Positions 5,528-6,425 of a stretch of 6,425 bases of DNA are shown piece after piece. The notes beneath the pieces are model-generated. The model worked only from the letters and a program-made list of their open reading frames with translations, made no database searches and was not told the origin of the DNA. Origin of the DNA: Rhizobiaceae bacterium. GTDB taxonomy: Bacteria; Pseudomonadota; Alphaproteobacteria; Rhizobiales; Rhizobiaceae. Positions within the stretch are counted from its first letter, which is position 1; the number at the start of each line of letters is the position of its first letter. The translations under genes and the position numbers were made by a program. The stretch covers positions 1 to 6,425 of the forward strand of contig JAESSK010000315.1 in assembly GCA_016764155.1 (NCBI GenBank), in the 5' to 3' direction.

Positions 5528-6425
5528 TTGCGGCAGATAATATTCGCACTAGCTGGACTGGCCCTGATTGTCACAAGTACAATTGGCCCAGTAACAGCCG
5601 CCGAAAATCCTCGCTTGGTTGAAGCCGCCTCTCCCTATCTAAGACTGCACGCACCCGACAAAGTGCAATGGTATCAATGGGGCGAAGAAGCGTTCGAACT
5701 GGCAAAAAAACGCAATCTGCCCTTGCTGGTTTCGTTTGGATATACCGCCTGCCATTGGTGCCATGTAATGCAGGAAACCCATTTCAACGTTGAAGATATC
5801 GCCAGCGCAATCAACGAAAATTTCATCCCGGTCATCGTCGACCGTGAACGCCGCCCGGAACTGGATGAAGCCTATATGCTGGTGACCGAGGCATTGACCC
5901 AACGTGGCGGCTGGCCCAATACGGTATTTTTGACACCCGAACGCAAACCGTTTTACGGCACCGGATACATCGCGCCTGATGATTTTCGTCAGATACTCGG
6001 CAACATTTTGAACGGATGGGAATCCCAACAAGACGATTTGATCGCTGAAGCTGACCGCCTCTCTGAATTGCTACAAACGTTCCTCACGCGCAAAGCTGAA
6101 GCAAGCGAACTCTCATCCGAATTAATGACTAAGGCCTCAGCAGAACTAACCGGTCAGTTCGACGAATTCGCCGGCGGCATGGGCAATTCTCCAAAATTCT
6201 TCCAGCAATCCATACTGATGTTTATGTTGCACCAGGCCGAAGTAAGCGACGATGAAGCGGCCCTTGCCGCCGTCGAACTCACATTAAAATCAATCATTTC
6301 CGGTGGCATCCACGACCACATCGAAGGCGGCCTGCACCGCTATGCAGTCGATCCCGGCTGGCGCATCCCGCATTTTGAAAAAATGCTCTACGACCAAGCC
6401 ATGATGACCCAGGCCTATGCGGAAG
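5528..6425 (+). CDS. DUF255/YyaL-type thioredoxin-domain protein with signal peptide, 5' part
   Basis: The frame starts at TTG 5528 and is open to the window end, giving 299 codons of a protein that is usually 600-700 residues. Residues 1-24 look like a signal peptide: M-R, a hydrophobic core, and a V-T-A cleavage site before AENPRL. The mature part begins with the family entry motif (ASPYLRLHA, then VQWYQWGEEAF), followed by the thioredoxin-like centre GYTACHWCHVM (C75 and C78), VDRERRPELDEAYM and GGWPNTVFLTP. The second, glycosidase-like helical barrel domain starts around residue 215 with GGMGNSPKF and continues with GGIHDHIEGGLHRYAVD and PHFEKMLYD (H282). Relatives include bacterial YyaL and animal SPATA20; their biochemical role is poorly known. 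The loop after FYGTGYIAP is shorter than in typical members. The 88-bp gap before it suggests its own transcript, though no promoter is clear. The family call is firm; export is a sequence-based prediction. Confidence 0.88.
   Translation, partial: MRQIIFALAGLALIVTSTIGPVTAAENPRLVEAASPYLRLHAPDKVQWYQWGEEAFELAKKRNLPLLVSFGYTACHWCHVMQETHFNVEDIASAINENFIPVIVDRERRPELDEAYMLVTEALTQRGGWPNTVFLTPERKPFYGTGYIAPDDFRQILGNILNGWESQQDDLIAEADRLSELLQTFLTRKAEASELSSELMTKASAELTGQFDEFAGGMGNSPKFFQQSILMFMLHQAEVSDDEAALAAVELTLKSIISGGIHDHIEGGLHRYAVDPGWRIPHFEKMLYDQAMMTQAYAE

Noticed and set aside
5704..5710. Seven-A run in the DUF255 gene as a programmed frameshift site
   Set aside because: The zero frame continues with conserved family motifs after it and neither alternative frame does; Ala-Lys-Lys codons explain the run.
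5639..6031. 130-residue open frame on the - strand
   Set aside because: It is antisense to the DUF255 gene, whose + strand frame shows conserved motifs throughout this stretch.
1..6425. CRISPR arrays, tRNA or rRNA genes, insertion sequences, riboswitches
   Set aside because: No regular direct repeats, tRNA-like cloverleaf, transposase frame or terminal inverted repeats were seen; nearly all bases are accounted for by coding frames.

Overview
The window carries seven genes, all on the + strand and tightly packed. The sequence suggests an alphaproteobacterium, possibly of the Hyphomicrobiales or Rhodobacterales. The reasons are the dctP-dctQ-dctM gene order of a TRAP transporter, the YbjJ-like MFS porter and small-molecule P-loop kinase types, the intermediate GC content, and frequent start/stop overlaps. 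This placement is inference from gene types and style, with no marker gene to confirm it.

Region 1 (1-3830) is a probable operon. It holds the C-terminal end of a TRAP solute-binding protein (cut by the window start), the small permease DctQ, the large permease DctM, and a thiamine-diphosphate (ThDP) dependent enzyme of the acetolactate synthase / benzoylformate decarboxylase superfamily. Spacings are 12 bp, an 8-bp overlap, and 4 bp. The layout suggests sodium-driven uptake of an organic acid, followed in the cytoplasm by a ThDP enzyme acting on that acid or on a 2-oxo acid made from it. The substrate cannot be read from the sequence. A strong hairpin (269-298) lies at the dctP/dctQ boundary, inside the first codons of dctQ. 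It may set the ratio of binding protein to permease.

Region 2 (3794-5439) holds a P-loop kinase-like reading frame followed by an MFS transporter whose start overlaps the kinase stop (ATGA). The kinase-like protein has a clear Walker A motif and a recognisable C-terminal part. The middle of the fold appears to be missing, and no ordinary start codon lies close to the domain, so it may be a decaying gene. A second, weaker hairpin (3842-3873) sits between the ThDP gene and the P-loop domain.

Region 3 (5440-6425) is an 88-bp gap with no convincing promoter or terminator, then the 5' part of a DUF255/YyaL-type thioredoxin-domain protein. Its start is a TTG codon supported by a clear AGGAG site, and it begins with a probable signal peptide, so this copy may act outside the cytoplasm. 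The frame runs open through the end of the window.

Most of the window is recognisable metabolism and transport. The points most worth checking are the hairpin in the dctQ start region, the internally shortened kinase, the uncharacterised TRAP/ThDP-enzyme pairing, and the exported DUF255 protein.
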